A stretch of DNA of 31,075 nt from CAYWNA01 sp964459305 (GCA_964459305.1 CAYWNA010000158.1:1-31075); one strand, 5' to 3'; numbered from the stretch's first letter, positions 1 to 8,675 are shown. Made by a program: numbers and translations. The notes: generated from the sequence alone by a model not told the origin.

Positions 1-75
1 GCCGACCCACGACTAAGCTCGCAAGCCCTGCGGCTCACGCGCGAATTCAGCTACGCACCGAAACGCTCCTCGTCC

Positions 76-462
76 TTATTCGCGACGCTGGCGAGAGGTG
101 TGATGGACAGCCGCGTCGACCGCCCCGGCGAATTGGATCATGGAGAATGGTCGCTTGAACGTCTGGATCCATGCATGCCGGCCGGCAGACGCCAGATGAC
201 CGTTCGAATCGCAATCTCCCATAATGACGCATCGCAGGTGCGGCAGATGTCGCCGCAACTCGCCGGCCAGCTCCATACCATCGCGGCGTCGGTGAATCGA
301 GAGATCGCTGACAAGTACATCGGGTCTCGCGTTGGTTGCCAATGCCAATGCCTCGTCCACAGATGATGCTAGCATCGTCCTGTGCTTCATGAGCGTCAGT
401 GAGACGTCAACTGCCCGGCGGAACTCGGGATCACCACTGACGACTAATACTTCGTTTCCCAT
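76..462 (-). CDS. Stand-alone response-regulator receiver domain protein
   Basis: This is a protein of about 128 residues consisting of a CheY-like receiver domain with no output domain. The phospho-acceptor is probably Asp53 (in DVLVSDLS), and the conserved Lys is Lys103 (TFKRPF). The acidic pair near the N-terminus is reduced to a single Asp (VVSGDPE, Asp11), so metal binding and phosphorylation may be weak. I chose the ATG at 462 because an AAGGGG ribosome site lies just upstream and homology begins at once; an upstream in-frame ATG at 615 would add 51 residues with no receiver-like features. It is divergent from csrA and near a FixL/FixJ-like pair, which suggests a phosphorelay role, but no partner can be named. 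Family is clear, function unknown. Confidence 0.8.
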   Translation of the reverse strand: MGNEVLVVSGDPEFRRAVDVSLTLMKHRTMLASSVDEALALATNARPDVLVSDLSIHRRRDGMELAGELRRHLPHLRCVIMGDCDSNGHLASAGRHAWIQTFKRPFSMIQFAGAVDAAVHHTSRQRRE

Positions 463-687
463 TGCAACTTTCCCCTTGGTGTGCCGATGCCAGGCGCGTT
501 TCCGGTCGTGACGCCGCGGTGGAGAGTATCCCGGCTTACAGCGTCTGTGGCTATGCAAGAAATTTACATATGCGTGCAAATGTTTTGCTGATGCGTGGTT
601 GGGGCTCAATGCCATAGACTCTGCCGTGGTGGGATCGAATGGAGGAATGATTTCGACAATTTACAGGTTCAACGGAAGGAGCAAATG

Positions 688-933
688 ATGTTAGTTCTCT
701 CACGCAAGCAAACGGATTCGATCTTCATCGGGCCGGATATTGAGGTGACGGTCCTATCCGTCTCGGGCGGGCGGGTCAAGCTGGGAATCGAGGCACCGAA
801 GACGATACGCGTCGTTCGCAGTGAAATCATGCCAAAGTGTGAAGTTCCCGATCCGGAACGCATTGCCCCCGGTCGCTCGAACGGCCACCGAGAACAAGAG
901 GCCAAGGACTGTCGCGCGAAATTACTAGCGTAG
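688..933 (+). CDS. csrA: Carbon storage regulator CsrA (RsmA), RNA-binding translational regulator
   Basis: CsrA dimers bind GGA-containing hairpins in mRNA leaders and block or stabilise translation. The protein opens with the family signature MLVLSRKQ, continues with the beta strands of the fold, and has the RNA-binding segment APKTIRVVRSEI. At about 81 residues it is longer than the usual 60-70; the extra is a charged C-terminal tail rich in Arg, Glu and Lys. A strong GGAAGGA ribosome site (674-680) precedes two adjacent ATGs at 685 and 688; I chose 688 because it gives the canonical N-terminus and the better spacing. Convergent with the FixJ-like gene (43 bp between stops). No flagellar genes are nearby to suggest a FliW partner. 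Confidence 0.93.
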   Translation: MLVLSRKQTDSIFIGPDIEVTVLSVSGGRVKLGIEAPKTIRVVRSEIMPKCEVPDPERIAPGRSNGHREQEAKDCRAKLLA

Positions 934-976
934 ATCGCGCCGTATCGGATTCCTTGGCTGAGCGCCGCCGACGCGA

Positions 977-1594
977 CTACGAAGCCGAGGACTTCCCTGT
1001 AAGAACGAGTCGCACCAGTTCGACGTCGTTTTCCACTTGCATCTTCTCCAGCACCTTGGTGCGATGCTTGGAACACGTAGGGATGCTGATACTCAATTGA
1101 GCGGCGATCTGCTTCATCGACTTTCCGCCCACAAGCAACTCCATCACCTCGCGTTCGCGATCGGTCAACAGTTCTGCTCTGGGAGCCGGATCCGGGGTCT
1201 CGCCGACCGTTAGGCGATTGTTACGGTCTTGCTCGATGGCGCGATGGACGTAATCCAGTAGCTGCTGGTGATTGATCGGCTTCTCTAAGAACGCGAAGGC
1301 CCCGCCTTCGAAGGCGCGCACGCACATCGGCACGTCGCCGTGGCCTGTGATGATGATGATCGGGATGCCGCTGCCTAGGGCTTCCAGCTTCGCTTGAAGG
1401 TCCAGTCCGCCTAAACCGGGCATGCGGACGTCCAGGACCAGACACCCAGGGCGTTTCGAATCGAACATTTCGAGAAAACCAGTGGCCGAATCGAACGCCT
1501 CGACCGACAGATCCACCGATTCGATCAAGAACTTCAGACCATCGCGGACGTCCTTGTCGTCGTCGACCAGAAAGACCGCTGGCCTCTCATCCAT
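977..1594 (-). CDS. FixJ/NarL-type response regulator (receiver plus LuxR-type HTH)
   Basis: A transcription factor of 205 residues. Residues 5-120 form a receiver domain with acidic pocket VDDDKD, phospho-acceptor Asp55 (VLDVRMPG) and Lys105 (FLEKPI). Residues about 143-190 form a LuxR-type helix-turn-helix (LTDREREVMELL, ending in RTKVLEKMQV). This order and spacing match FixJ. The start overlaps the end of the upstream histidine kinase gene by 8 bp, so the two are surely co-translated and act as a pair. The recognition helix reads SIPTCSKHRTKV and differs from the usual TVDVHRARVMEKM type, so target sites will not be those of rhizobial FixJ. Targets are unknown; the divergent glycosidase operon beyond the kinase is a possible one. 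Confidence 0.9.
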   Translation of the reverse strand: MDERPAVFLVDDDKDVRDGLKFLIESVDLSVEAFDSATGFLEMFDSKRPGCLVLDVRMPGLGGLDLQAKLEALGSGIPIIIITGHGDVPMCVRAFEGGAFAFLEKPINHQQLLDYVHRAIEQDRNNRLTVGETPDPAPRAELLTDREREVMELLVGGKSMKQIAAQLSISIPTCSKHRTKVLEKMQVENDVELVRLVLTGKSSAS

Positions 1595-2876
1595 CGGTCA
1601 CGTCCTCCTCACAAGTCAACAAAGTGATCCGGATGGCGGCTCCGCCCAAGGGCGACGGGCCGGCGGCAATTCGCCCACCGTGGGATTCGACAATCGAGCG
1701 GCTGATCGCCAAACCCATACCGAGGCCCTCCTCCTTGGACGTATAGAAAGGCTCGAAAACTTGTTGTTGCAGGCTCTCCGAGATGCCCGGCCCGGCGTCT
1801 TCGACGGTCAACTCGACCATGCCATCATCCAGCCGGCGTGTTCGCACGGCACAGATCCGCTTGTCGGCAGGGACGCGATCCGATGCATCGAAGGCATTTC
1901 GTACGAGATTCAAAATCACTTGCTGGATTTCGACGGGATCGCCCTTTGCCTTCGGCAGCCCATCTGCAAGCGCCAGCTTGATGGAAACGCGCCGACCGGC
2001 GGCCTCGTACTCCACGAATCGAACGACCTCGCGGACCAGCTCGTTCGTATCCACGGGAACATGGTCAACATCGCGTTTCCGGACGAATTTGCGGATCCGG
2101 CGGATGATTTCGCCGGCTCGATGGGCGTCTGCGGCGATTCGGTCCACCGCGCCGGACAGTTCGTCGCGATCGATGTCTGCCCCTTTCAATCGCAAAGACA
2201 TCCCGTCGGCAAACGCCGCGATGGATTCGAGCGGTTGGTTGATTTCGTGTGACAGTCGCGCGGCCATTTCGCCCATCGCGCTCAGCCGAGCAAAGTGAGC
2301 TAGTTCGGCGTGCTGCTGGCGAATCTGCTGTTCGACCTTCTTGCGTTCGCTGATGTCGCGGATCGCGCTGCACACTACGCCTCCTTCGTCTGTCTCCAGG
2401 CAGTTGAGGCTGATCTCGATCGGAAATTCGCTTCCATCCTTGCGCAGTCCGAGCAATTCCCGCGAACTGGCCATAGGCCGGTGCCCGGAAGCGGCCACAA
2501 AGTCGACTCGGTGTCCAACATGCCGATCCCGATACCGCGGCGGTACCAGCATTTCGATTGGCTGCCCCAAGAGTTCGTGGCGCGAATAGCCGAACATCCT
2601 TTCCGCCTGGGTATTGACCAAGGTAATTCCGCCGGACGAATGGACGATGACGATCGCGTCGGGCGAGGCTTCTGCGAGGGCTTGGATTCTGCTCTCGATG
2701 ATCGTCTCGACCCGTTCACGGGACTGGCGCAAACTCTCATCGGCCGAAGCTCGTTTCACGTCGGCGGTGTGCGATCGGCCCCCGTGATCACCTTGCCCAG
2801 ACATGGCTCTCCGATTATCCATAATTGATTTGCCGTCCAAAGCAAACAGAGTAGGACGGCTTTCGGTGCTTTGCAC
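1587..2876 (-). CDS. PAS-domain sensor histidine kinase, FixL-like
   Basis: A 429-residue soluble sensor kinase that phosphorylates the FixJ-like partner it overlaps. A PAS domain spans about 66-178 and ends in the typical IRDISERKK. The dimerisation/phospho-acceptor helix has His210 (RLSHEINQPLESI). The ATPase domain has the N box (ILNLVRNAFDAS), G1 (VEDAGPGIS) and G2 (EGLGMGLAISRSI). No membrane segment is seen. His119 in RYRDRHVGH sits where FixL has its haem ligand, but this His is common in PAS domains that bind no haem, so oxygen sensing is not established. The start is a GTG at 2876 with AAGGAG about 14 bases upstream; the ATG at 2822 is an alternative. Divergent from the GH2 glycosidase gene (130 bp between). 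Confidence 0.88.
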   Translation of the reverse strand: MQSTESRPTLFALDGKSIMDNRRAMSGQGDHGGRSHTADVKRASADESLRQSRERVETIIESRIQALAEASPDAIVIVHSSGGITLVNTQAERMFGYSRHELLGQPIEMLVPPRYRDRHVGHRVDFVAASGHRPMASSRELLGLRKDGSEFPIEISLNCLETDEGGVVCSAIRDISERKKVEQQIRQQHAELAHFARLSAMGEMAARLSHEINQPLESIAAFADGMSLRLKGADIDRDELSGAVDRIAADAHRAGEIIRRIRKFVRKRDVDHVPVDTNELVREVVRFVEYEAAGRRVSIKLALADGLPKAKGDPVEIQQVILNLVRNAFDASDRVPADKRICAVRTRRLDDGMVELTVEDAGPGISESLQQQVFEPFYTSKEEGLGMGLAISRSIVESHGGRIAAGPSPLGGAAIRITLLTCEEDVTDG

Positions 2877-2894
2877 CTTCTGCTGTACAACTCC

Positions 2895-2924
2895 TTCAGC
2901 ACAGCGCTTGTGACATTGTATACT
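2895..2924 (+). promoter_or_regulatory. Possible promoter of the glycosidase-transporter operon
   Basis: TGTATACT (TATACT at 2919-2924) resembles an extended -10 box, about 80 bases before the GH2 start, in the 130-bp divergent region. No convincing -35 box stands at the usual distance. Weak, sequence-only call. Confidence 0.25.
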
Positions 2925-3006
2925 GACGCCGGGGAATTGGCGCTGCGATCACGGCGAAACCTTCTGAAACAGTGTTGCCAATTCGACTCTTCCTAGGGAA
3001 ACAACG

Positions 3007-6000
3007 ATGAACAGCAACCGATTTACCAACCTCGTACGGCTCGCGTTCGTTTTCTGCCTTGCCGTGGCCGTTTCGAACGTTGTTGCGGCGCCTCGGCCCG
3101 ATTTGGACCTTTCCGGCAAATGGTCGATCCGTCTTGATCGAAACCAAGTTGGCGAAGACGAACAGTGGTTTGCGGCCACGATGAGCGACCAGACGATCGA
3201 CCTACCGGGCTCGCTGCAAGCGCAGGGGTACGGCAACGAGGTCACGGTGGATACCGAGTGGACTGGCGGGATCAACGACCAATCGTGGTTCAAGTCGCCC
3301 AAGTATGAGAAGTATCGTCAGCCGGGCAACATCAAGGTGCCATTCTGGCTGCAGCCGGAAAAACACTATGTTGGCGCGGCGTGGTTCCAACGCTCGCTGA
3401 ACGTGCCGGACGACTGGCAGGGTAAGCGCATTCTGTTGCACCTTGAACGATGTCACTGGGAAACCGCGATTTGGGTCGACGACACCAGGATCGGCTCGGA
3501 CAACTCGCTTTCTACGCCTCACGTGTTTGACTTGACCGGCCGCCTGACGCCGGGGGCGCATCGTTTGACCGTTCGCGTGGATAACCGAGTGAAGATCGGT
3601 GTCGGCATCAATGCCCACAGCGTTACCGATCACACACAAAGCAATTGGAACGGCGTCATTGGTGGGATACAGCTTCGCGCCACGGATTGTGCCTGGATTG
3701 ACGATGTGCAAGTTTACCCGGATCTAGAGCGGAACGCCGCCAAAGTGAGGATCACGATTGGCAACCGCACAGGCAGCGGCGGACGTGGAAACGTCAGTGT
3801 CAGCGCTCGAAGCTGCAATAGCTCCACAGCGCACGACGTAGCCGAAAAAGAAAAGACGTTCGCCTTGGACGCGGACCAATCGACAACGATCGAACTGGAT
3901 TATCCGATGGGCGCGGAAGTCCCGCTGTGGGACGAGTTCAACCCCGCACTGTATCGACTGGAAGTCGTCTTGAATGCGGAGACCGACACGCAGCGCCACG
4001 CCGGCCGCAAGACCGTGACTTTCGGCATGCGAGAGATCACCACGCAGGGCACGCAGCTTGCCATCAACGGTCGCCCGATCTTCCTGCGCGGGACGCTCGA
4101 ATGCTGCATCTTTCCGCTGACCGGATATCCGCCGATGGATGTCGAATCGTGGAAGCGCATCATCCGCGTCTGCAAGGCACACGGCCTGAACCACATGCGT
4201 TTCCATTCGTGGTGCCCGCCGAAGGCAGCTTTTCTCGCGGCAGACGAGATTGGATTCTACTACCAGGTCGAATGCGGCCTGTGGGCGAATCAAGGGTCTA
4301 CCGTTGGGGACGGCAGACCAGTTGACCGTTTTCTGTACGAGGAGCAGGAACGCATTCTCCGCGAGTACGGCAACCATCCGTCGTTCATCATGCTGGCATA
4401 CGGAAATGAGCCGGCCGGTCGCAATCAGAGACGTTTTCTCGGCGACCTGGTGAATATGTGGAAAAAGAAAGACCCGCGGCACGTTTACACGAGCGCGGCC
4501 GGATGGCCAATCATTCCGGAGAACCAATTCCACAACGCGCCAGCGCCGCGCATCCAAGCATGGGGCGCCGGCCTGCGCAGCCGCATCAACGCGCGACCAC
4601 CGGAAACCGTCACCGACTATCGCGATTACGTCAGCCAACATGACGTACCGGTGGTCAGTCACGAAATCGGTCAATGGTGTGTTTATCCAAATCTCGACGA
4701 AATCAACAAGTACACCGGTGTGCTGAAAGCAACGAACTTCGAGGTCTTTCGTGATCTCCTCACTGATAACCACATGGCGGATCAGGCCCGCGACTTTCTG
4801 ATGGCGTCGGGCAAGCTCCAGACATTGTGCTACAAAGAAGAAATTGAATCCGCGCTGAGAACGCCCGGCTTTGGCGGCTTTCAACTGCTCGATCTTCACG
4901 ACTTCCCCGGGCAGGGCACGGCACTGGTGGGTGTGCTTGACCCGTTTTGGGACTCCAAGTCGTATGTAACGCCCGGCGAATTCCGCCGTTTCTGCGATCA
5001 AACCGTGCCGCTGGTACGAATGGCCAAACGCGCATGGACCGAAAATGAGACGTTTGAGGCAACCGTCGAAGTAGCCCATTACGGCGCAGACGATACGGAC
5101 GGCGCAGTGGTCACTTGGCGCCTGGAAACCGAGGACGGCCAAGTTGTCGCATCGGGCGTGCTACCTCCGAAACGTCTGAAGAACGGCAACGTCTGTGATA
5201 TCGGCGACATCCGCGTCTCCCTGGGCCCGATTGCCGGTCCCGCCCAATTGCGTCTGGTGGTCGGCATCGAAAACACCGCGTACGAAAATGACTGGGACCT
5301 GTGGGTTTACACGGAATCTGTGAACACCGACGCACCGGCCGATGTGCTGATCGCCCGCGAGTTAGACGACGCTGCATGTCATCGGCTGGAAGACGGCGGC
5401 AAGGTGCTACTGCTGATTGAGTCGACGCGTGTCGAGACGGGCGCGACTTTGGGCTTCTCCAGTGTTTTCTGGAACACGGCTTGGACCGGTGGGCAGGCGC
5501 CGCACACGCTCGGCATCCTGTGCGATCCAAAACACGCGGCATTGGCGGATTTTCCCACCGAATATCACAGCAACTGGCAATGGTGGTACCTGGTGTCGCA
5601 GGCAGCCGCAATGCAGTTGGACGATCTGCCCGGCGACCTGCGGCCGGTGGTCCAGGTGATCGACACATGGTTCGAGGCCCGTCGCCTGGGCCTTGTTTTC
5701 GAAGCAAAGGTCCACGGCGGCCGGTTGCTCGTGTGCAGCATCGATCTGGCAAAGAACTTGGCGGACAATCCCGTGGCCAGTCAGATGCGACAAAGTTTGC
5801 TCGGCTACATGTCCAGCGACAAGTTTGACCCGCAAGTAGAGGTGAGCGCCCAGGCAATCCGCGGACTCATGCGGGCCTTGTCGGAAATGCAGCGGCTCGG
5901 GGCAACCGCGACGACCGACAGCCAACAGCCAGGCTACCCCACGGCGCATGCCTTGGACGGCGACGCGACGACGATTTGGCATACCGGGTGGGGGGAAAAA

Positions 6001-6306
6001 GAAAAGCCATTCCCACATCACCTGATCATCGACTTGCAGAAACCCATGACTGTCGCCGGCATGGCTTGTCTGCCGCGCCAGGACATGCAAAACGGTAGAA
6101 TCGCCAAGTTCTCTATTTACCTGAGCAACGCTGGAACCGGCTGGGGTGAATCGGTTGCCGCCGGCACCTGGCCGAATACGAAGGAGCTCAAACAAGTGCC
6201 GTTCGAAACACCGCAACAGGCGCGATACGTGAAACTGGTCGCCGAGTCCGAGGTGAACGGCGGCGTGTGGGCGTCCGCCGCGGAAGTGAGCGTGATGACC
6301 GAATAA
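3007..6306 (+). CDS. Secreted glycoside hydrolase family 2 enzyme with C-terminal F5/8 type C (discoidin-like) domain
   Basis: A 1099-residue exported glycosidase. Residues 1-28 are a signal peptide (cleavage near VVAA). A jelly-roll sugar-binding domain covers about 32-215 (LSGKWSIRLD; WFQRSLNVPDDW), then an immunoglobulin-like domain to about 340, then the TIM barrel with FLRGTLECC and MRFHSWCPP. The likely acid/base is Glu468 (AYGNEPAG) and the nucleophile Glu553 (VVSHEIGQW), as in GH2. Residues about 960-1098 look like a discoidin/F5-8C sugar-binding domain (AHALDGDATTIWHTGW). It probably removes beta-linked sugars from a complex glycan; beta-galactosidase, glucuronidase and related activities cannot be told apart by eye. 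The MFS transporter starts 22 bp downstream, which suggests release and uptake of one sugar. Confidence 0.88.
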   Translation: MNSNRFTNLVRLAFVFCLAVAVSNVVAAPRPDLDLSGKWSIRLDRNQVGEDEQWFAATMSDQTIDLPGSLQAQGYGNEVTVDTEWTGGINDQSWFKSPKYEKYRQPGNIKVPFWLQPEKHYVGAAWFQRSLNVPDDWQGKRILLHLERCHWETAIWVDDTRIGSDNSLSTPHVFDLTGRLTPGAHRLTVRVDNRVKIGVGINAHSVTDHTQSNWNGVIGGIQLRATDCAWIDDVQVYPDLERNAAKVRITIGNRTGSGGRGNVSVSARSCNSSTAHDVAEKEKTFALDADQSTTIELDYPMGAEVPLWDEFNPALYRLEVVLNAETDTQRHAGRKTVTFGMREITTQGTQLAINGRPIFLRGTLECCIFPLTGYPPMDVESWKRIIRVCKAHGLNHMRFHSWCPPKAAFLAADEIGFYYQVECGLWANQGSTVGDGRPVDRFLYEEQERILREYGNHPSFIMLAYGNEPAGRNQRRFLGDLVNMWKKKDPRHVYTSAAGWPIIPENQFHNAPAPRIQAWGAGLRSRINARPPETVTDYRDYVSQHDVPVVSHEIGQWCVYPNLDEINKYTGVLKATNFEVFRDLLTDNHMADQARDFLMASGKLQTLCYKEEIESALRTPGFGGFQLLDLHDFPGQGTALVGVLDPFWDSKSYVTPGEFRRFCDQTVPLVRMAKRAWTENETFEATVEVAHYGADDTDGAVVTWRLETEDGQVVASGVLPPKRLKNGNVCDIGDIRVSLGPIAGPAQLRLVVGIENTAYENDWDLWVYTESVNTDAPADVLIARELDDAACHRLEDGGKVLLLIESTRVETGATLGFSSVFWNTAWTGGQAPHTLGILCDPKHAALADFPTEYHSNWQWWYLVSQAAAMQLDDLPGDLRPVVQVIDTWFEARRLGLVFEAKVHGGRLLVCSIDLAKNLADNPVASQMRQSLLGYMSSDKFDPQVEVSAQAIRGLMRALSEMQRLGATATTDSQQPGYPTAHALDGDATTIWHTGWGEKEKPFPHHLIIDLQKPMTVAGMACLPRQDMQNGRIAKFSIYLSNAGTGWGESVAAGTWPNTKELKQVPFETPQQARYVKLVAESEVNGGVWASAAEVSVMTE

Positions 6307-6328
6307 TTGACATTGAGGACCCATCGAC

Positions 6329-7945
6329 ATGACAACAAATCCGTCGGAACCGCAGCGCTATCATATGGCCTTCCTTTGGCTTATCTGCCTTGTCGCAGCC
6401 ATGGGCGGTTTGCTGTTCGGTTACGACTGGGTGGTAATCGGCGGGGCAAAGCCATTCTACGAGCCCATGTTCGGTATCTCTGATGAAACGCCGCTGTGGC
6501 GAGGATGGGCGCAGAGTAGCGCATTGGTGGGTTGCCTGATCGGCGCGGTGATATCGGGCATGTTAACCGACCGGTTCGGGCGCAGGCGCCTGCTGATATT
6601 GGCCGGGGCGCTGTTCACCGTTTCGGCGATCGGCACCGGATTGGCATGGGACTTTACCACCTTCAACGTCTTACGCATCATCGGCGGGCTGGGCATCGGG
6701 CTGGCATCCAACCTATCGCCTTTGTACATCGCCGAGATCTCTCCCGCCGGAATGCGCGGGCGATTCGTGTCGATCAATCAGTTGACGATCGTCATCGGTA
6801 TTCTTGCGGCGCAAATCGTCAATTGGACGATCGCCGACTCGGTACCCACAGCCGATCAATTGCGACTGCTAGCCAGTTCGGACGACGTCGTCCGCGAGGT
6901 ATACGGCAGGGATTATGACGTTGACAAAGAACGGGCATTGGCTCGGAAAGCCGCTGATAGAAAGGCATTGGAGACCGTGCAGAAGATGTTCCCGGATCTC
7001 GCGGTCACCAAGCCGGGCGAAGACGATACGGAGGCCAAGAAGCAAAAAGACAAGGCAATCATGAGTGCCTACATCCTGCCTACCTGGAACGGACAAACGG
7101 GCTGGCGGTGGATGTTCGCCGCCGAGACCATCCCAGCCTCGTTGTTCTTTCTGCTGATGTTCTTCGTCCCGGAAAGCCCACGTTGGCTGCTCAAGTACGG
7201 CAGGGAAGACGAGGCCGAGGGTATTCTCAAACGGGTCGGCGGCGACGACTACGCCAAGTTCGAAGTCCGGGATATCCAGGACACACTGGCGGGCGAGGAG
7301 ATCGCCCAAGTGCACTTCACGGACCTGCTGGAACCGCGACTTCTGAAGATTGTCGGTCTGGGTGTGTTCCTGGCGGTTTTCCAGCAATGGTGTGGAATCA
7401 ACGTGATCTTCAACTATGCCCAAGAGGTGTTCCAGGCTGCGGGTTATGGGGTGAGCGACATCATGTTCAGCATCGTCATCACCGGCATTGTCAACCTGGC
7501 ATTCACGTTTGTGGCGATTAACACGGTGGATCGTCTGGGCCGGCGGCCGCTGATGCTAATCGGCTCCGGCGGACTGGCCGCCATCTACGCCGTCCTTGGA
7601 GCCGGCTACTTCATCGAGAGCAAGGGCCCACACATGCTGATCCTGGTCGTCGCCGCCATTGGCTGTTATGCGATGTCTTTGGCGCCGATCGTGTGGGTGG
7701 TGATTTCAGAGATCTTCCCAAACCGCATCCGCGGTGCGGCCATGTCGATCGCAGTGTTTTCCCTTTGGATCGGCTGCACCATACTGACGCTGACTTTTCC
7801 GTACCTCAAGGGCGCCTTGGGGGCACACGGCGTTTTCTGGTTGTACGGCGCAATCTGCGTGGTCGGATTTGTCGTTGTCTACCACAAGCTACCTGAAACC
7901 AAGGGCAAGTCCTTGGAGGACATCGAGCGAGAGCTCGTGGATTGA
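6329..7945 (+). CDS. Sugar porter (SP family) MFS transporter, XylE-like
   Basis: A 538-residue inner-membrane sugar symporter or facilitator. SP-family marks are in order: GYDWVVIGG in helix 1, DRFGRRRLL after helix 2, the R-x-GG-x-GIG helix 4 (RIIGGLGIGLASN), PESPRWLL after helix 6, DRLGRRPLM after helix 8 and PETKGKSLEDIE at the C-terminus. An odd feature is a hydrophilic insertion of roughly 75-80 residues between helix 5 (ending near IVNWTIADS) and helix 6 (GWRWMFAAETIPAS), where XylE has only a short loop; topology places it outside the cytoplasm. A GAGGA-like ribosome site precedes the ATG. It is the second gene of the glycosidase operon; its substrate is probably the sugar released by that enzyme. 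Its stop abuts that of def. Confidence 0.92.
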   Translation: MTTNPSEPQRYHMAFLWLICLVAAMGGLLFGYDWVVIGGAKPFYEPMFGISDETPLWRGWAQSSALVGCLIGAVISGMLTDRFGRRRLLILAGALFTVSAIGTGLAWDFTTFNVLRIIGGLGIGLASNLSPLYIAEISPAGMRGRFVSINQLTIVIGILAAQIVNWTIADSVPTADQLRLLASSDDVVREVYGRDYDVDKERALARKAADRKALETVQKMFPDLAVTKPGEDDTEAKKQKDKAIMSAYILPTWNGQTGWRWMFAAETIPASLFFLLMFFVPESPRWLLKYGREDEAEGILKRVGGDDYAKFEVRDIQDTLAGEEIAQVHFTDLLEPRLLKIVGLGVFLAVFQQWCGINVIFNYAQEVFQAAGYGVSDIMFSIVITGIVNLAFTFVAINTVDRLGRRPLMLIGSGGLAAIYAVLGAGYFIESKGPHMLILVVAAIGCYAMSLAPIVWVVISEIFPNRIRGAAMSIAVFSLWIGCTILTLTFPYLKGALGAHGVFWLYGAICVVGFVVVYHKLPETKGKSLEDIERELVD

Positions 7946-8539
7946 TCAGCAGTATTTCTGTTCCCACTCGCCCAATCTTGCGGCAATTTCGTCATCGCTG
8001 GGAATCTCGCCGATTTGGCGGCGGTTTTGGAAGGCAAGCCCAAACTCGTCCAGCACCGGTTGCACGGCAGCTTTGGCGGTGTCGCTCATGCGGTCGGGGA
8101 ACAGCACTCCGTCGAGATGGTCGGTCTCGTGCTGAATGACACGAGCCAGCATTCCGTCCACGGTTGCCTGGATCTCTTCGCCCCTCAGGTTGTACGCATT
8201 CACCGTGACCTGTTTCGGCCGCTTCACCGGGCCGTACAATTCCGGGAAGCTCAAGCAGCCTTCTTCAGCTTCCTCGTTTCCTTTCGGACGGGTGATCACC
8301 GGATTGATGAAGACCATCTCGTCGCCTTCATCAGCGTTGGCGGCCAGGTTCAGCACGAACAGACGGAGTGGAAGGTCCACTTGATTGGCCGCCAAGCCGA
8401 TCCCGCGTGTCCCATACATCAGCTGGAACATGTCCTGCACGACGCGAATCAAGTCGGCATCGACACGCTTGACCGGTTTCGACTCGTGCCGCAGCGTGGG
8501 ATGAGGATAAGTGATGATTCCGAGTGGTGAACGTTCCAT
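7946..8539 (-). CDS. def: Peptide deformylase
   Basis: Removes the formyl group from the initiator Met of new proteins. All three family motifs are present: GIGLAANQ (residues 46-53), EEGCLSFP with metal ligand Cys95, and the HEXXH-type helix QHETDH with His137, Glu138 and His141. At about 197 residues it is slightly longer than E. coli Def because of a C-terminal tail. I chose ATG 8539 because homology begins there (LGIITYPHPTLR). The reading frame stays open upstream through the palindromic repeat at 8561-8637 to about 8707, so a longer call is possible but would translate the repeat. No clear Shine-Dalgarno site. Likely co-transcribed with pyrE; convergent with the transporter. Confidence 0.95.
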   Translation of the reverse strand: MERSPLGIITYPHPTLRHESKPVKRVDADLIRVVQDMFQLMYGTRGIGLAANQVDLPLRLFVLNLAANADEGDEMVFINPVITRPKGNEEAEEGCLSFPELYGPVKRPKQVTVNAYNLRGEEIQATVDGMLARVIQHETDHLDGVLFPDRMSDTAKAAVQPVLDEFGLAFQNRRQIGEIPSDDEIAARLGEWEQKYC

Positions 8540-8560
8540 GACAAACCAGGCGATTTGTGC

Positions 8561-8637
8561 GGGAGGGCGAAGCTCCTGCTGAGCCGTATCTTGCGGTGGT
8601 TGACACATCCGCGGCTCGGCGGGAGCCTCGCCCTCCC
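8561..8637. repeat. Dispersed palindromic repeat (GEAPAEP type) between pyrE and def
   Basis: Two inverted arms of about 26 bp (8561-8586 and 8612-8637) surround a 25-bp centre. The outer ends are GGGAGGGCGA and its complement. Read in the def frame one arm gives WEGEAPAEPR. Similar sequence occurs inside the kinase gene at 23732-23799 and 23889-23913. The arms could form a strong hairpin in the pyrE-def transcript. Confidence 0.8.
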
Positions 8638-8675
8638 ATCCGCCGCAACAGAGAAGTTGCCATCTGGATACGGCA

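Noticed and set aside
934..976. Possible terminator between csrA and the FixJ-like gene
   Set aside because: No stable hairpin followed by a T run on either strand.
3724..5142. Long open frame on the minus strand (472 codons) under the GH2 gene, and another at 5407-6330
   Set aside because: Both lie antisense to a clear GH2 enzyme, have no family motifs, and are explained by high GC and codon bias.
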